This document shows positions 9,153 through 17,970 of a stretch of 64,000 bases of DNA, piece by piece (the stretch's first letter is position 1; every line of letters begins with the position of its first letter). Below the pieces are notes generated by a model, which was given only the letters and a program-made list of their open reading frames with translations, had not been told where the DNA came from and searched no databases. The stretch is from NCBI GenBank assembly GCA_030066595.1, contig JASJBI010000022.1, positions 112,536 to 176,535 on the forward strand, read 5' to 3'. The position numbers were made by a program, and so were the translations under genes. The DNA comes from Alphaproteobacteria bacterium (lineage in GTDB: Bacteria > Pseudomonadota > Alphaproteobacteria > JAJFFI01).

Positions 9153-9932
9153 TCAGTCGAAGGCGTAGGCGCCCATGTAGAAGACCCCGTAAGTGTAACT
9201 CCCGTGCAGCTTGCGGGCGGTCCCCGGCAAGCCGGCTCCCAGGGCCACGAAGAGGGGCAGGAAGTGCTCGGGCGTCGGATGGTTGCGCTGCGCCTCGGGG
9301 GCGGTCGACAGATAGTCGACCAGCGCGCCCCGGTCGTCCTGGAGCACGGCCTCGTCGAGCCAGTCCGCGAAGGCCGCCGCATAGTCCGCCGGCGGACCAT
9401 CCAGGCGGTGGCCGTGCCAGTCCCGCAGATTGTGGGTGGCGCTGCCGCTGGCCAGAATCAGGACCCCGTCCTGCTTGAGCGGGGCCAGCGCCTGGCCCAG
9501 GGCGAGATGATGGGCAGGGCCGAGCGCCGTCTGTACCGAGAGCTGGACCACCGGGATGTCGGCCGCGGGCCAAGCCAGGCTCAAGGGTACCCAGGCGCCA
9601 TGGTCCAGCCCGCGCAACGGCTCCATGCGGCCGCCGAGGCCGGCTTGGCCGAGTAGGTCCAGGACCCGCTGCGCCAGCTCCGGCGCCCCCGGCGCCGGAT
9701 AGCTGAGCGCGTACATCTCCTCGGGAAAGCCGAAAAAGTCGTGGATGGTTTCCGGCGCGGCCGTCCCGGTGGCCGTGGGGCTGCTTTCCTCCCAATGGGC
9801 CGAGACGCAAAGGATGGCTCGAGGCCGGTCGATCCCGGCGGTCAGCCCGCGCAGGAAGTCCCCGGCCGGGCAGGGATCCAAAACCAGGGTTGGGGCGCCA
9901 TGGGTGATGAAGAGTGAGGGCAGGGCGGTCAT
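9153..9932 (-). CDS. LigB/DODA-type extradiol dioxygenase family protein
   Basis: A 259-residue class III extradiol dioxygenase of the 4,5-DOPA dioxygenase (YgiD) group. Candidate metal ligands are His11 (FITHGAP), the His in SAHWE near residue 46, and the His in LDHGAWVP near 111; SGSATHN near 165 is also typical. These enzymes open catecholic rings next to the hydroxyls. It is the last gene of a minus-strand run with DoxX, pirin and glutathionyl-hydroquinone reductase, a set pointing to handling of quinones and catechols. The physiological substrate is not deducible. It lies 22 bases after the DoxX gene. Confidence 0.88.
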   Translation of the reverse strand: MTALPSLFITHGAPTLVLDPCPAGDFLRGLTAGIDRPRAILCVSAHWEESSPTATGTAAPETIHDFFGFPEEMYALSYPAPGAPELAQRVLDLLGQAGLGGRMEPLRGLDHGAWVPLSLAWPAADIPVVQLSVQTALGPAHHLALGQALAPLKQDGVLILASGSATHNLRDWHGHRLDGPPADYAAAFADWLDEAVLQDDRGALVDYLSTAPEAQRNHPTPEHFLPLFVALGAGLPGTARKLHGSYTYGVFYMGAYAFD

Positions 9933-9954
9933 AAGATTTTCCGCGGTGCCTGTC

Positions 9955-10422
9955 TCAGAATTCCTTGCCGATCCGTTTGTCGAGCGACATTTCGCCGCCG
10001 CCGCGGATCAGCACGACCAGGGCCAGCACCGCCCACATCAGCGGATACTCATACCCTCGATTGGTCCAGAAGAAGCCGCCCACCGGAAGATGCACGACGA
10101 AGGCCGCGACCAGCATGAACCCCAGGACCTGGGCCGCGACCACCCGGGTCAACAGCCCGAGAACCAGCATGATGCCGCCGAAGAACTCCAGCACGCCGAT
10201 GTAGTAGGCGAAAAAGGCGGCCGGCTCGATCCCCATCTTGGACATGAACCCGATGGTGCCTTCGATATTGCCGCCAAAGGATCCGAACAGCTTTTGCATG
10301 CCGTGCGGGATCAACAGCAGTCCGGTGATCACGCGAACGAGCGGGTCCGTGAACCTGCCCAGTCCGTCGTAGATCCCGCCGAGGGCGGGGATGATCAGCG
10401 TGGTTTGCGCACCGTTGCTCAT
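9955..10422 (-). CDS. DoxX family membrane protein
   Basis: This 155-residue protein has the four-helix layout of DoxX/DoxD-like membrane proteins: hydrophobic stretches near residues 30-50 (VITGLLLIPHGMQKLFG), 70-90, 92-112 and 125-145. HGMQKL is a family hallmark. DoxX relatives are linked to quinone- or thiol-dependent electron transfer at the inner membrane, but most have no assigned reaction. Its place between pirin and an extradiol dioxygenase, in an operon beginning with glutathionyl-hydroquinone reductase, supports a part in quinone stress. Spacing to the neighbours is 45 and 22 bases, so co-transcription is likely. Confidence 0.9.
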   Translation of the reverse strand: MSNGAQTTLIIPALGGIYDGLGRFTDPLVRVITGLLLIPHGMQKLFGSFGGNIEGTIGFMSKMGIEPAAFFAYYIGVLEFFGGIMLVLGLLTRVVAAQVLGFMLVAAFVVHLPVGGFFWTNRGYEYPLMWAVLALVVLIRGGGEMSLDKRIGKEF

Positions 10423-10467
10423 GGTTTCCCTCGTGATTTGCTCTGCGTTATCGCTGTTCGCCTGCGC

Positions 10468-11166
10468 TCAAGGCAGATCGGCCAAGACGACCTCGCTGTC
10501 GGCCGCGGCGCGGATCGTGAGCGACGGCTCGTCCAGGATGACCGCGCCGTCGCGCGCGCCAAGGGCCACGCCGTTCACATCGAGGCGGCCGGTCGCGGCC
10601 ACCAGATAGGCTTTGCGGCCGGGCTCGAGCGGATGGACGACCTCGTCTCCGCTCGCGAGCGTGGCGCCGAACAGGGTCGCGTCCTGATGGATCTCGAGTG
10701 CGTCGTCATGGCCCGGCCGGCCCGAGGCGAGCGGCACCAGCTGGCCCGCACGATCGTCCTTCGGAAATTGTCGCGCCGCCCAGCGGGCCTTGAGGTTCGT
10801 CTCGGCGGGCTCGATCCAGATCTGGAACATGGTCGTGTCCTCGCTCTCCAGATTGTATTCGGAGTGCAGGATGCCTTTGCCGGCCGACATCACCTGGACG
10901 TCGCCGGCTTCGGTACGGCCCTTGTTGCCCAGATGGTCCTCATGGCTGATCGCGCCGCTGCGGACATAGGTGATGATCTCCATGTCCCGGTGTCCGTGCA
11001 TGGGAAAGCCCGTGCCGGGGCGGATCCGGTCGTCGTTCCAGACCCGTAGCGGGCCGAGGCCCATGCGCGCCGGATCGTAATAGTCGGCAAAGCTGAAATG
11101 GTAGCGGGCCGAAAGCCAGTCGTTCTCGAACCGGCCCAGCTCGCCGAACGGGCGCGGCTCGATCAT
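10468..11166 (-). CDS. Pirin family protein
   Basis: A 232-residue bicupin of the pirin (YhhW-like) family, some of whose members are quercetin 2,3-dioxygenases. The metal site is seen in the N-terminal cupin: HGHRDMEI near residues 57-64, then ISHEDHLG and HSEYN near residues 101-105. I start at ATG 11166, whose A and T overlap the TGA of the preceding gene (11163-11165), an ATGA junction typical of translational coupling; the longer upstream frame has no pirin character. It is the second gene of the operon starting with the hydroquinone reductase. Confidence 0.93.
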   Translation of the reverse strand: MIEPRPFGELGRFENDWLSARYHFSFADYYDPARMGLGPLRVWNDDRIRPGTGFPMHGHRDMEIITYVRSGAISHEDHLGNKGRTEAGDVQVMSAGKGILHSEYNLESEDTTMFQIWIEPAETNLKARWAARQFPKDDRAGQLVPLASGRPGHDDALEIHQDATLFGATLASGDEVVHPLEPGRKAYLVAATGRLDVNGVALGARDGAVILDEPSLTIRAAADSEVVLADLP

Positions 11167-12161
11167 TCGGCGGCCTCCTTGGCAAAGCGGTCCCGGTCGT
11201 GCGGCGCGGCGTAGTCGATCTCCGGTCCCACCGGCACGATGCCGGTCGGGTTCACCGTCCGGTGGCTGCCGTAGTAGTGCCGCTTGATGTGGAAGAGATC
11301 GACGGTCTCGGCCACGCCCGGCACCTGGTAGAGCTCGCGGGTGTAGTTCGACAGGTTCGGATAGTCTGCGATGCGCCGCAGATTGCACTTGAAGTGCCCG
11401 ACATAGACCGGGTCGAAGCGCAACAGCGTCGGCAGCAGGCGCCAATCCGCCTCGGTGATCCTGTCGCCCGCGAGATAGCGCTGGCGGTCGAGGCGGTCCT
11501 CGATCCGGTCGAGCTCTGCGAACAAAGCCGCGAAGGCGGTCTCGTAGGCCTCTTGGCTGGTCGCGAAGCCGCATTTGTAGACGCCATTGTTGATGTGCTC
11601 GTAGATCGGTTCGTTCACCGCGTCGATCTCGGCGCGGAAGGCCTCGGGACAGAAGTCGACGGTCGGGTCGCCGACGACACCGTCGAAGGCGCTGTTGAGC
11701 ATGCGGATGATCTCGGAGGACTCGTTGCTGACGATGGTCTTGCGCTCCTTGTCCCAGAGCACGGGCACGGTGACGCGCCCGGTATAGGTCGGGTCGGCCG
11801 CGGTGTAGACCTGATGCAGATAGTCGGCGCCGAGATTGGGATCGGGGATCACGCCGGGCCCGTCCGCGAAGGTCCAGCCGTTCTCGGCCATGTGGTAGTG
11901 CACGACCGAGAGCGAGACGGCGTCTTCGAGCGCCTTGAGCTTGCGGAAGATCAGCGTGCGGTGCGCCCAGGGGCAGGCGAGCGACACATAGAGATGATAG
12001 CGGCCCGGCTCAGCCTTGAAGCCGCCCTCGCCGGACGGCCCGGCGCCGCCGTCCGCGGTCACCCAGTTGCGAAAGCTCGAGTCCTTGCGGACGAACCGGC
12101 CACCCGAGGTCTTGGCGTCTTGGCGCTCGTCCGTCCAAACGCCTTCGATCAACTGTCCCAT
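11163..12161 (-). CDS. Glutathionyl-hydroquinone reductase (Xi-class GST, YqjG/ECM4 type)
   Basis: A 332-residue Xi-class glutathione transferase, which reduces glutathionyl-hydroquinones with GSH. The catalytic Cys sits in LACPWAHRTL near residue 63, a CPWA motif diagnostic for this class. RFVRKDSSFRNWV and the C-terminal GAEADYL-like region (ITEADWRLLPTL) also fit. The start ATG 12161 has GGAGGAG 4 bases upstream; the longer frame to 12290 runs into the promoter region and is rejected. It is the first gene of a minus-strand operon with pirin, DoxX and an extradiol dioxygenase, divergent from a LysR gene 149 bases away. Confidence 0.94.
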   Translation of the reverse strand: MGQLIEGVWTDERQDAKTSGGRFVRKDSSFRNWVTADGGAGPSGEGGFKAEPGRYHLYVSLACPWAHRTLIFRKLKALEDAVSLSVVHYHMAENGWTFADGPGVIPDPNLGADYLHQVYTAADPTYTGRVTVPVLWDKERKTIVSNESSEIIRMLNSAFDGVVGDPTVDFCPEAFRAEIDAVNEPIYEHINNGVYKCGFATSQEAYETAFAALFAELDRIEDRLDRQRYLAGDRITEADWRLLPTLLRFDPVYVGHFKCNLRRIADYPNLSNYTRELYQVPGVAETVDLFHIKRHYYGSHRTVNPTGIVPVGPEIDYAAPHDRDRFAKEAAE

Positions 12162-12267
12162 GCATCTCCTCCCGGCTGATGAACTGCCTTCCGTGGCGGC
12201 GGTATTGGTCCCTGCAGGCGGAAATGGGCTATGCAGCCGGTGTGGACAAGCGCCCGAAATCGAATAA

Positions 12268-12292
12268 TATTGTTTCTCCAGAGTGAACAATA
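12268..12292. promoter_or_regulatory. Candidate LysR binding site (T-N11-A dyad)
   Basis: TATTGTT (12268-12274), an 11-base spacer, then AACAATA (12286-12292) form a perfect 7+7 dyad with the T-N11-A geometry of LysR-family recognition sites. It lies 19 bases before the GTG start of the LysR gene and about 107 bases before the start of the divergent hydroquinone reductase. The LysR protein probably binds here to control both its own gene and the stress operon. Confidence 0.7.
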
Positions 12293-12310
12293 AGTGGGAA
12301 AACGCCTCCA

Positions 12311-13219
12311 GTGGATCTGTTTCAGAGCATGCGCGTGTTCTCCCGCGTCGCCGAGGTCGAGAGCTTCTCCGGCGCCGCCCGGGATCTCGCCATGTCGAAG
12401 GCGGCGGCCAGCAAGCACGTTCGCGCGCTCGAGGATCGGCTCGGTGTCCGCCTGCTGAACCGCACCACGCGGCGGCTCAGCCTGACCGAGGAAGGACGCC
12501 TCTACTACGAATGGTGCCGGCGGATCCAAGCCGACCTGTCCGAGGCGGACTCATCGGTCGCGCGCCAGCATGGCGAGCCGCGGGGCACGCTGCGGGTCAA
12601 CGCGCCGATGTCCTTCGGGATCCGACATCTCAGCTCGGCGGTGCCGGACTTCCTGGCGCGCTATGCAGATCTGGCCGTGGATCTTACCCTGAACGACCGC
12701 TATGTGGATCTGGTCGACGAGGGCTATGACATGGCAATCCGCATCGGCTCCCTAGAGGATTCGAGCCTGGTTGCGCGCAAGCTCGCGGTCGCGCGTCGCG
12801 TGCTCTGTGCCGCGCCCGCCTACCTGGAGCGACACGGACGGCCGCAAGAGGCGCAGGATCTGGCCCGCCACAACTGCCTCAGCTACAGCTACGCGCGGAC
12901 CAACCCGGGCGTCTGGCGGCTGCGCGGGCCCGAGGGCGAGGTGTCGGTGCAGGTGAGGGGAAATCTGGACGCGAACAACGGCGATGTCATCCGGGCCGCG
13001 ACGCTTGCCGGGTCTGGGATCGCCTGGCAGCCGAGCTTCATCGTCGGCGACGATATCCGGGCGGGCCGCCTGGAGCACGTGCTGCCCCGGTATGGCGACG
13101 AGATCGGCATCCATGCGGTCTACCCGCAGACCCGCTACCTCTCGGCCAAGGTGCGCGCCTTTGTCGACTACCTTGCGGGGCGGTTCGGCGGGCGGCCGAG
13201 CTGGGAGGAATTCGCCTGA
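12311..13219 (+). CDS. LysR family transcriptional regulator
   Basis: A 302-residue LTTR with an N-terminal winged helix-turn-helix (residues 1-60; SFSGAARDLAMSKAAASKHVRALEDRLG with LNRTTRRLSLTEEG) and a periplasmic-binding-like effector domain (about 90-295). It starts at GTG 12311, which gives the classic MDLFQSMRVF beginning. It is divergent from the hydroquinone reductase-pirin-DoxX-dioxygenase operon, and a T-N11-A dyad lies between them. The sensed ligand is probably a quinone or aromatic compound, inferred only from the neighbours. Confidence 0.93.
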   Translation: MDLFQSMRVFSRVAEVESFSGAARDLAMSKAAASKHVRALEDRLGVRLLNRTTRRLSLTEEGRLYYEWCRRIQADLSEADSSVARQHGEPRGTLRVNAPMSFGIRHLSSAVPDFLARYADLAVDLTLNDRYVDLVDEGYDMAIRIGSLEDSSLVARKLAVARRVLCAAPAYLERHGRPQEAQDLARHNCLSYSYARTNPGVWRLRGPEGEVSVQVRGNLDANNGDVIRAATLAGSGIAWQPSFIVGDDIRAGRLEHVLPRYGDEIGIHAVYPQTRYLSAKVRAFVDYLAGRFGGRPSWEEFA

Positions 13220-13241
13220 TCCGCCGCCCGGCCGCGCCGCG

Positions 13242-13267
13242 CCGAAAAAAAGTGATTTCCTTTTCGG
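13242..13267. terminator. Hairpin after the LysR gene
   Basis: CCGAAAA (13242-13248) pairs with TTTTCGG (13261-13267) across a 12-base loop, followed by AAAAAATA. It lies 22 bases after the LysR stop codon. On the plus strand the T-run is in the stem rather than after it, so termination strength is uncertain. The rest of the 200-base gap before the next gene shows nothing clear. Confidence 0.4.
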
Positions 13268-13420
13268 AAAAAATAGGGCAATAATGCTGACCTAATTGCG
13301 GGGCAGCGGGGTGGATTGCTGCTTTTTTGGGCGCGGGCGTTGCCCGCCGATTGCCTCGGGCACCGCTCGACATAAGATTATCGGCATATCAGACGCATCT
13401 ATGGCTTAGGGAAGGACGGC

Positions 13421-16400
13421 ATGGCGCTCGCAGCGGTTTCGCTCGACGACAAATACACGCTCGAGTCCGGGCGCGTTTTTTTAACTGGCATCCAGGCGCT
13501 CGTGCGCCTGCCCCTCATGCAGCGGCAGCGGGACGGCAAGGCCGGGCTCAACACCGGCTGTTTCATCTCCGGCTATCGGGGATCGCCGCTCGGCGGCTTC
13601 GACCAACAGCTCTGGCGCGCCAGGAAATTCCTGGAGAAACAGCATGTCCGCTTTGAGCCGGGCCTGAACGAAGACCTGGCGGCGACGGCGGTCTGGGGCA
13701 GCCAGCAGCTTGGGCTCTCGCCCGGCGCCGAATACGACGGCGTGTTCGCCATGTGGTACGGCAAGGGGCCGGGGGTCGACCGCTGCGGCGACGTGTTCAA
13801 GCACGGCAACATGGCCGGGACGGCGCCCCATGGCGGCGTACTGGCGCTGTTGGGCGACGACCATATCGCCTCGTCCTCGACCGTGCCGCATCAGAGCGAG
13901 CACGCCATGATCGCCGCCATGATGCCGGTGCTCAATCCGGCCGGCGTGCAGGACATTCTCGATCTCGGCCTCTATGGCTGGGCGATGTCGCGGTTCTCCG
14001 GCTGCTGGGTGGGCTTCAAGACCATCGCCGAAACGGTCGAGAGCTCGGCCTCGGTCTATGTCGATCCGCACCGGGTCGAGATGGTCACGCCCGAGTTCGA
14101 GATGCCGCCGGACGGTCTCAATATCCGTTGGCCGGATCTCGATTTCCTCGGCCAGGAGCGCCGCCATCATCTGCACAAGCTCTACGCCGCACTGGCCTTC
14201 GCCCGGGACAACAAGCTCGACACGATCGTGATGGACAGCCCCAAGCCGCGGCTCGGGATCATCACCAGCGGCAAGTCCTATCTCGACGTGCGCCAGGCGC
14301 TCGACGATCTGGGCATCGACGAGCGAATGGCCGCGGAGATCGGTCTGCGCGTCTACAAGGTCGCCATGACCTGGCCGCTGGAGCGGGAGGGCGTGCGCGC
14401 CTTCGCCGAGGGCCTCGAGGAGATCATCGTCGTCGAGGAGAAGCGCGCGCTGATCGAGAACCAGCTCAAGGAACAGCTCTACAACTGGCGCGCGGACGTG
14501 CGCCCGCGGGTGCTGGGCAAGTTCGACGAGGCGGGCGAGTGGATCATGCCGTCGGTGGGCGAGCTGTCGCCGGCGCGCATCGCCCGGGTTATCGCCGACC
14601 GCATCGGCCGCTACCACACCAGCGAGCAGATTCAGCAGCGTCTGGGCTTCCTCGAGTCCAAGGAACAGGCGCTCGAATCCTTCAAGGCGCCGATGAAGCG
14701 GACGCCCTGGTTCTGTTCCGGCTGCCCGCACAACAGCTCGACCGTGGTGCCCGAAGGCAGCCGCGCCATGGCCGGCATCGGCTGCCACTTCATGTCCCTC
14801 TGGATGGACCGGGACACCCAGACCTTCACCCATATGGGCGGCGAGGGCGTGCCTTGGATCGGCCAGTCGCCGTTCACCAAGGACAAGCACGTGTTCGTCA
14901 ATCTCGGCGACGGCACCTTCTACCATTCTGGCTCGCTCGCCATTCGCGCCTCGGTCGCCGCCGGCGTCAACATCACCTACAAGGTCTTGTACAACGACGC
15001 CGTCGCCATGACCGGCGGCCAGCCGGTCGAAGGCCAGCTGACCGTCCCGCAGATCAGCCACATCGTCTATGGCGAGGGCGTGCGGCGCATCGCCGTGGTC
15101 TCGGACGAGCCGCACAAGTACCCCGTGGGCACGAACTTCGCGCCCGGCGTCTCCTTCCACCACCGCGACGATCTGGACAAGGTGCAGCGCGATCTGCGGG
15201 AGTGGCAGGGTGTATCGGTGCTGATCTACGACCAGACCTGCGCGGCCGAGAAGCGCCGCCGGCGCAAGCGCGGCACTTTCCCCGACCCGGCCAAGCGGAT
15301 CGTGATCAACGAGCTGGTCTGCGAGGGCTGCGGCGACTGCGGCGAGAAGTCCAACTGCCTCTCCGTGACCCCGGTCGAAACCGAGTTCGGCCGCAAGCGG
15401 GCGATCGACCAGTCCTCCTGCAACAAGGACTACTCGTGCGTCAAAGGCTTCTGCCCGAGCTTCGTCACCGTCGAGGGCGGCCGCCTGCGGAAACCGAAGC
15501 CCGCCGCCGCCGGCGTCGGCGACGCCGGCTTCGGGGAGCTACCGGCGCCGGCGCTGCCGTCGCTGGACCAGCCCTACGGCATTCTCGTGACCGGCGTCGG
15601 CGGTACCGGCGTGGTGACCATCGGCGCGCTGTTGGGCATGGCGGCCCATATCGAGGGCAAGGGGGTCTCCGTGCTCGACATGACCGGCCTCGCCCAGAAG
15701 GGCGGCGCGGTGATCAGCCATGTGCGCCTCGCCGAGACGCCGGAAGACATCCACGCAGTGCGCATCGCCGCGGGCGACGCGCGGCTGGTTTTGGGCTGCG
15801 ACTTGGTCGTCGCCGCAGGAGACAAGGCGCACAGCAAGATGCGCAAGGGCTTCACCCGGGCGGTGATCAACAGCCAGGAGACCATGACCGGCGATTTCAC
15901 CCACGATGCCGATCTGGCCTTCCCGGAGGCGGAGATGCACAAGGTCATCGCCGAGACGGTCGGCCCGGACGCCGCCGAGTTCGTCGACGCCACGCGCATC
16001 GCCACCGCACTCCTGGGAAACAGCATCGCGACCAACCTGTTTATGCTGGGCTACGCCTGGCAGAAGGGCCTGGTGCCGATCTCGGGCGAGGCGCTGGACC
16101 AGGCGATCGAGCTCAACGCCGTCGCTGTCGAAGCCAACCGGCAGGCCTTCCTCTGGGGCCGGCGGGCGGCCGTCGATCTGGCCAATATCGAGGCGATCGC
16201 CGAGCCGCCGCTCGAGTTCAAGCCGCGCGAGATCGCGAAGACGCTCGACGACATGGTCGCCAAGCGGGTCGAATTCCTGACCGGCTATCAGAACGCGGCC
16301 TATGCCGAGCGCTATCGGGACCTAGTCGGCCGGGTGCAGGCGGTCGAGGCGGACAAGGCCAAGGGCCGCTCGGGCCTCGCCGAGGCGGTCGCGCGCTACT

Positions 16401-16900
16401 ACTTCAAGCTGCTCGCCTACAAAGACGAGTACGAGGTGGCGCGGCTCTACACCGACGGCAGCTTCCGGGCCCAGGTGGAGGCGCAGTTCGAGGGCGACTA
16501 CAAGCTCAAGTTCAACCTGGCGCCGCCCATGCTCTCCGCGCGCGACCCGGAGACGGGCGAGCTCAAGAAGAAGGAATACGGCCCCTGGATGCTCACCGCC
16601 TTCAAGCTCTTGGCCAAGCTCAAGGGACTGCGCGGCACCGCCTTCGACGTCTTCGCCTACAGCGCCGAGCGTAAGATCGAGCGGACCTTGATCACCGACT
16701 ACGAGGCCACGGTCGCGGAGCTGCTCGACGGGCTCGACCAGGAAAACCACGGCCTCGCGGTGCAGATCGCCTCGATCCCCGAGCACATCCGCGGCTATGG
16801 GCACGTCAAGGACCGGCATCTGGAGGCGGCCAAGGCGGACGAGGCGTCGTTGTTGCAGTCCTTCCGCAGCCCGGCCCCTCAGGCGACGGCAGCGGAGTAG
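13421..16900 (+). CDS. Fused indolepyruvate ferredoxin oxidoreductase family protein
   Basis: A 1159-residue single-chain 2-oxoacid oxidoreductase that joins the IorA-like thiamine-diphosphate part (residues about 1-620) to the IorB/gamma-like part (about 720-1150). The N-terminal region has GCFISGYRGSPLGGFD; the TPP region has FCSGCPHNSS and GGEGVPW. A Cys cluster at 634-646 (CEGCGDCGEKSNC) and SSCNKDYSCVKGFC near 672-685 should bind Fe-S. The gamma part shows GVGGTGVVTIGALLG. Such enzymes oxidatively decarboxylate aryl-pyruvates to acyl-CoA during aromatic amino acid breakdown. AGGGAAGGA precedes the start. It stands alone; the next gene is convergent, 25 bases away. Confidence 0.93.
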   Translation: MALAAVSLDDKYTLESGRVFLTGIQALVRLPLMQRQRDGKAGLNTGCFISGYRGSPLGGFDQQLWRARKFLEKQHVRFEPGLNEDLAATAVWGSQQLGLSPGAEYDGVFAMWYGKGPGVDRCGDVFKHGNMAGTAPHGGVLALLGDDHIASSSTVPHQSEHAMIAAMMPVLNPAGVQDILDLGLYGWAMSRFSGCWVGFKTIAETVESSASVYVDPHRVEMVTPEFEMPPDGLNIRWPDLDFLGQERRHHLHKLYAALAFARDNKLDTIVMDSPKPRLGIITSGKSYLDVRQALDDLGIDERMAAEIGLRVYKVAMTWPLEREGVRAFAEGLEEIIVVEEKRALIENQLKEQLYNWRADVRPRVLGKFDEAGEWIMPSVGELSPARIARVIADRIGRYHTSEQIQQRLGFLESKEQALESFKAPMKRTPWFCSGCPHNSSTVVPEGSRAMAGIGCHFMSLWMDRDTQTFTHMGGEGVPWIGQSPFTKDKHVFVNLGDGTFYHSGSLAIRASVAAGVNITYKVLYNDAVAMTGGQPVEGQLTVPQISHIVYGEGVRRIAVVSDEPHKYPVGTNFAPGVSFHHRDDLDKVQRDLREWQGVSVLIYDQTCAAEKRRRRKRGTFPDPAKRIVINELVCEGCGDCGEKSNCLSVTPVETEFGRKRAIDQSSCNKDYSCVKGFCPSFVTVEGGRLRKPKPAAAGVGDAGFGELPAPALPSLDQPYGILVTGVGGTGVVTIGALLGMAAHIEGKGVSVLDMTGLAQKGGAVISHVRLAETPEDIHAVRIAAGDARLVLGCDLVVAAGDKAHSKMRKGFTRAVINSQETMTGDFTHDADLAFPEAEMHKVIAETVGPDAAEFVDATRIATALLGNSIATNLFMLGYAWQKGLVPISGEALDQAIELNAVAVEANRQAFLWGRRAAVDLANIEAIAEPPLEFKPREIAKTLDDMVAKRVEFLTGYQNAAYAERYRDLVGRVQAVEADKAKGRSGLAEAVARYYFKLLAYKDEYEVARLYTDGSFRAQVEAQFEGDYKLKFNLAPPMLSARDPETGELKKKEYGPWMLTAFKLLAKLKGLRGTAFDVFAYSAERKIERTLITDYEATVAELLDGLDQENHGLAVQIASIPEHIRGYGHVKDRHLEAAKADEASLLQSFRSPAPQATAAE

Positions 16901-16925
16901 GGGGCGTCGGAACGAGATCCGGCGC

Positions 16926-17174
16926 TCAGTAGCGGCGGGCCTGGACGATCAACGCCTCGATCGTTTCCTCGCCCAGCGCCCGCATCGCCTCGAGCCGATG
17001 GAAGCCGGTGACCAGGACGTAGCGGCCCTTGCCTTGCCGCACCTGGATCGGCGATTGCAGCCCGTTCTCGATGATGCTCTCGGCGATGGTCTCGAGCTTC
17101 GCCGGGTCGAGGGTGCCGCGGAACTTCGTCGGCACGTAGATTTCCTCGAGCGCGATCTCGGTCGGCTTCAGCAT
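16926..17174 (-). CDS. Small stand-alone ParB-like N-terminal domain protein
   Basis: Only 82 residues, nearly all of it a ParB/sulfiredoxin-like domain: IYVPTKFRGTLDPAKLETIA, then NGLQSPIQVR, then VTGFHRLEAMRALG, where GFHRLEA replaces the ParB GERRxxA box. No HTH or dimerisation domain follows, so this is not a chromosome-partitioning ParB; such lone domains are known as nucleotide-binding modules of uncertain role. The start ATG 17174 is chosen because conservation begins there. It follows a membrane protein gene by 5 bases in the same direction and is probably co-transcribed with it and the GapR-like gene. Confidence 0.75.
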   Translation of the reverse strand: MLKPTEIALEEIYVPTKFRGTLDPAKLETIAESIIENGLQSPIQVRQGKGRYVLVTGFHRLEAMRALGEETIEALIVQARRY

Positions 17175-17179
17175 GTGCG

Positions 17180-17647
17180 CTAACCCCCGTGGCTGCCCGC
17201 GACCGCGCCGAGGACGGTCACCAGACTGATCGTCAGCAGCACCCAATGCAAGCCCTGGATCAGGGCAAAGGTCCGCTCAGGTCTCCTCGACGCCTGCGCC
17301 AGGTACCAGCGGTGCAGGAACAGGGGTTCGGCGAGGAAGAGCATGGCGGTGAAGATCAGCCAGACCAGGACCATGGCGTGCATCCACCAGAATTCGAGCT
17401 CGGCGAACCGGTGCCACAAGTCCCATCTGTGCACCAGGTAGAGGCCCGAGAGACCGACCAAGAGCGTCGTTCCGCGCGCCTGCCAGGCGAAGCGTCCCTC
17501 GATTGCCTCGAAGAAGGCGACGCGCTCGCCGGGCTCTTTCATGCGCCGGACCGCGGGCAGCAGAACGGTGGTCACGAAGGCCACACCTCCGATCCAGAGC
17601 ACGACGCCGAACACGTGCAGGGCACGGGCGAAGCTCACGTCGTCCAA
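17180..17647 (-). CDS. CopD-like four-helix membrane protein
   Basis: About 155 residues with hydrophobic helices near residues 6-30 (ALHVFGVVLWIGGVAFVTTV), 52-75, 82-106 and 122-145, and conserved-looking His at the first helix (RALHVFG), VHRWDLWHR and WMHAM. The layout resembles CopD or DUF2269-type haem/copper-associated membrane proteins. The start is uncertain: TTG 17647 gives MDDVSFARALHV, GTG 17638 and TTG 17662 are alternatives, and no ATG is available. It lies between the GapR-like gene and the ParB-like gene on one strand. Confidence 0.65.
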   Translation of the reverse strand: MDDVSFARALHVFGVVLWIGGVAFVTTVLLPAVRRMKEPGERVAFFEAIEGRFAWQARGTTLLVGLSGLYLVHRWDLWHRFAELEFWWMHAMVLVWLIFTAMLFLAEPLFLHRWYLAQASRRPERTFALIQGLHWVLLTISLVTVLGAVAGSHGG

Positions 17648-17712
17648 TGGCGAGTCCTCTTGCGGCAACCATAAGGCGGCGCGGGCCCGGTCAGGAACGC
17701 GCGAGGGCCAAC

Positions 17713-17970
17713 CTACTCCGCCGCCAAGCCCATCCCCAAGGCTCGCTTGTAGATCTCCAGCAGGTGCTCCTGCTCCTCCCGGTCGGCGCTGTCCATCTTT
17801 CGGATGCGGTAGACCTGGCGCATGATCTTGGGGTCGAATCCGTCGCCCTTGGCCTGGGCATAGACCTCGCGGATGTCGGCCGCAAGCGCCGCCTTTTCTT
17901 CTTCCAGCCGTTCGATCCGCTCGATGTACGAGCGCAGCGCATCCGCCGCGATGCCGCCGATCTCCGCCAT
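17713..17970 (-). CDS. gapR: DUF2312 protein, GapR-type nucleoid-associated protein
   Basis: 85 residues, close to Caulobacter GapR (89). Family features are the N-terminal helix ALRSYIERIERLEEEKAALA, then DIREVYAQAKGDGFDPKIMR, and RKMDSADREEQEHLLEIYKRALG. GapR binds AT-rich, overtwisted DNA ahead of polymerases and helps topoisomerases. Start ATG 17970 has AAGGAGG (complement of 17976-17982) 5 bases upstream. The family is characteristic of Alphaproteobacteria and their phages, which supports the taxonomic placement. A palindromic repeat lies upstream. Confidence 0.9.
   Translation of the reverse strand: MAEIGGIAADALRSYIERIERLEEEKAALAADIREVYAQAKGDGFDPKIMRQVYRIRKMDSADREEQEHLLEIYKRALGMGLAAE

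Noticed and set aside
13753..16674. 973-codon open frame overlapping the oxidoreductase gene in another frame
   Set aside because: It is Arg/Gly/Ala-rich and lacks any motif. High GC with G/C in third positions suppresses stop codons in shadow frames.
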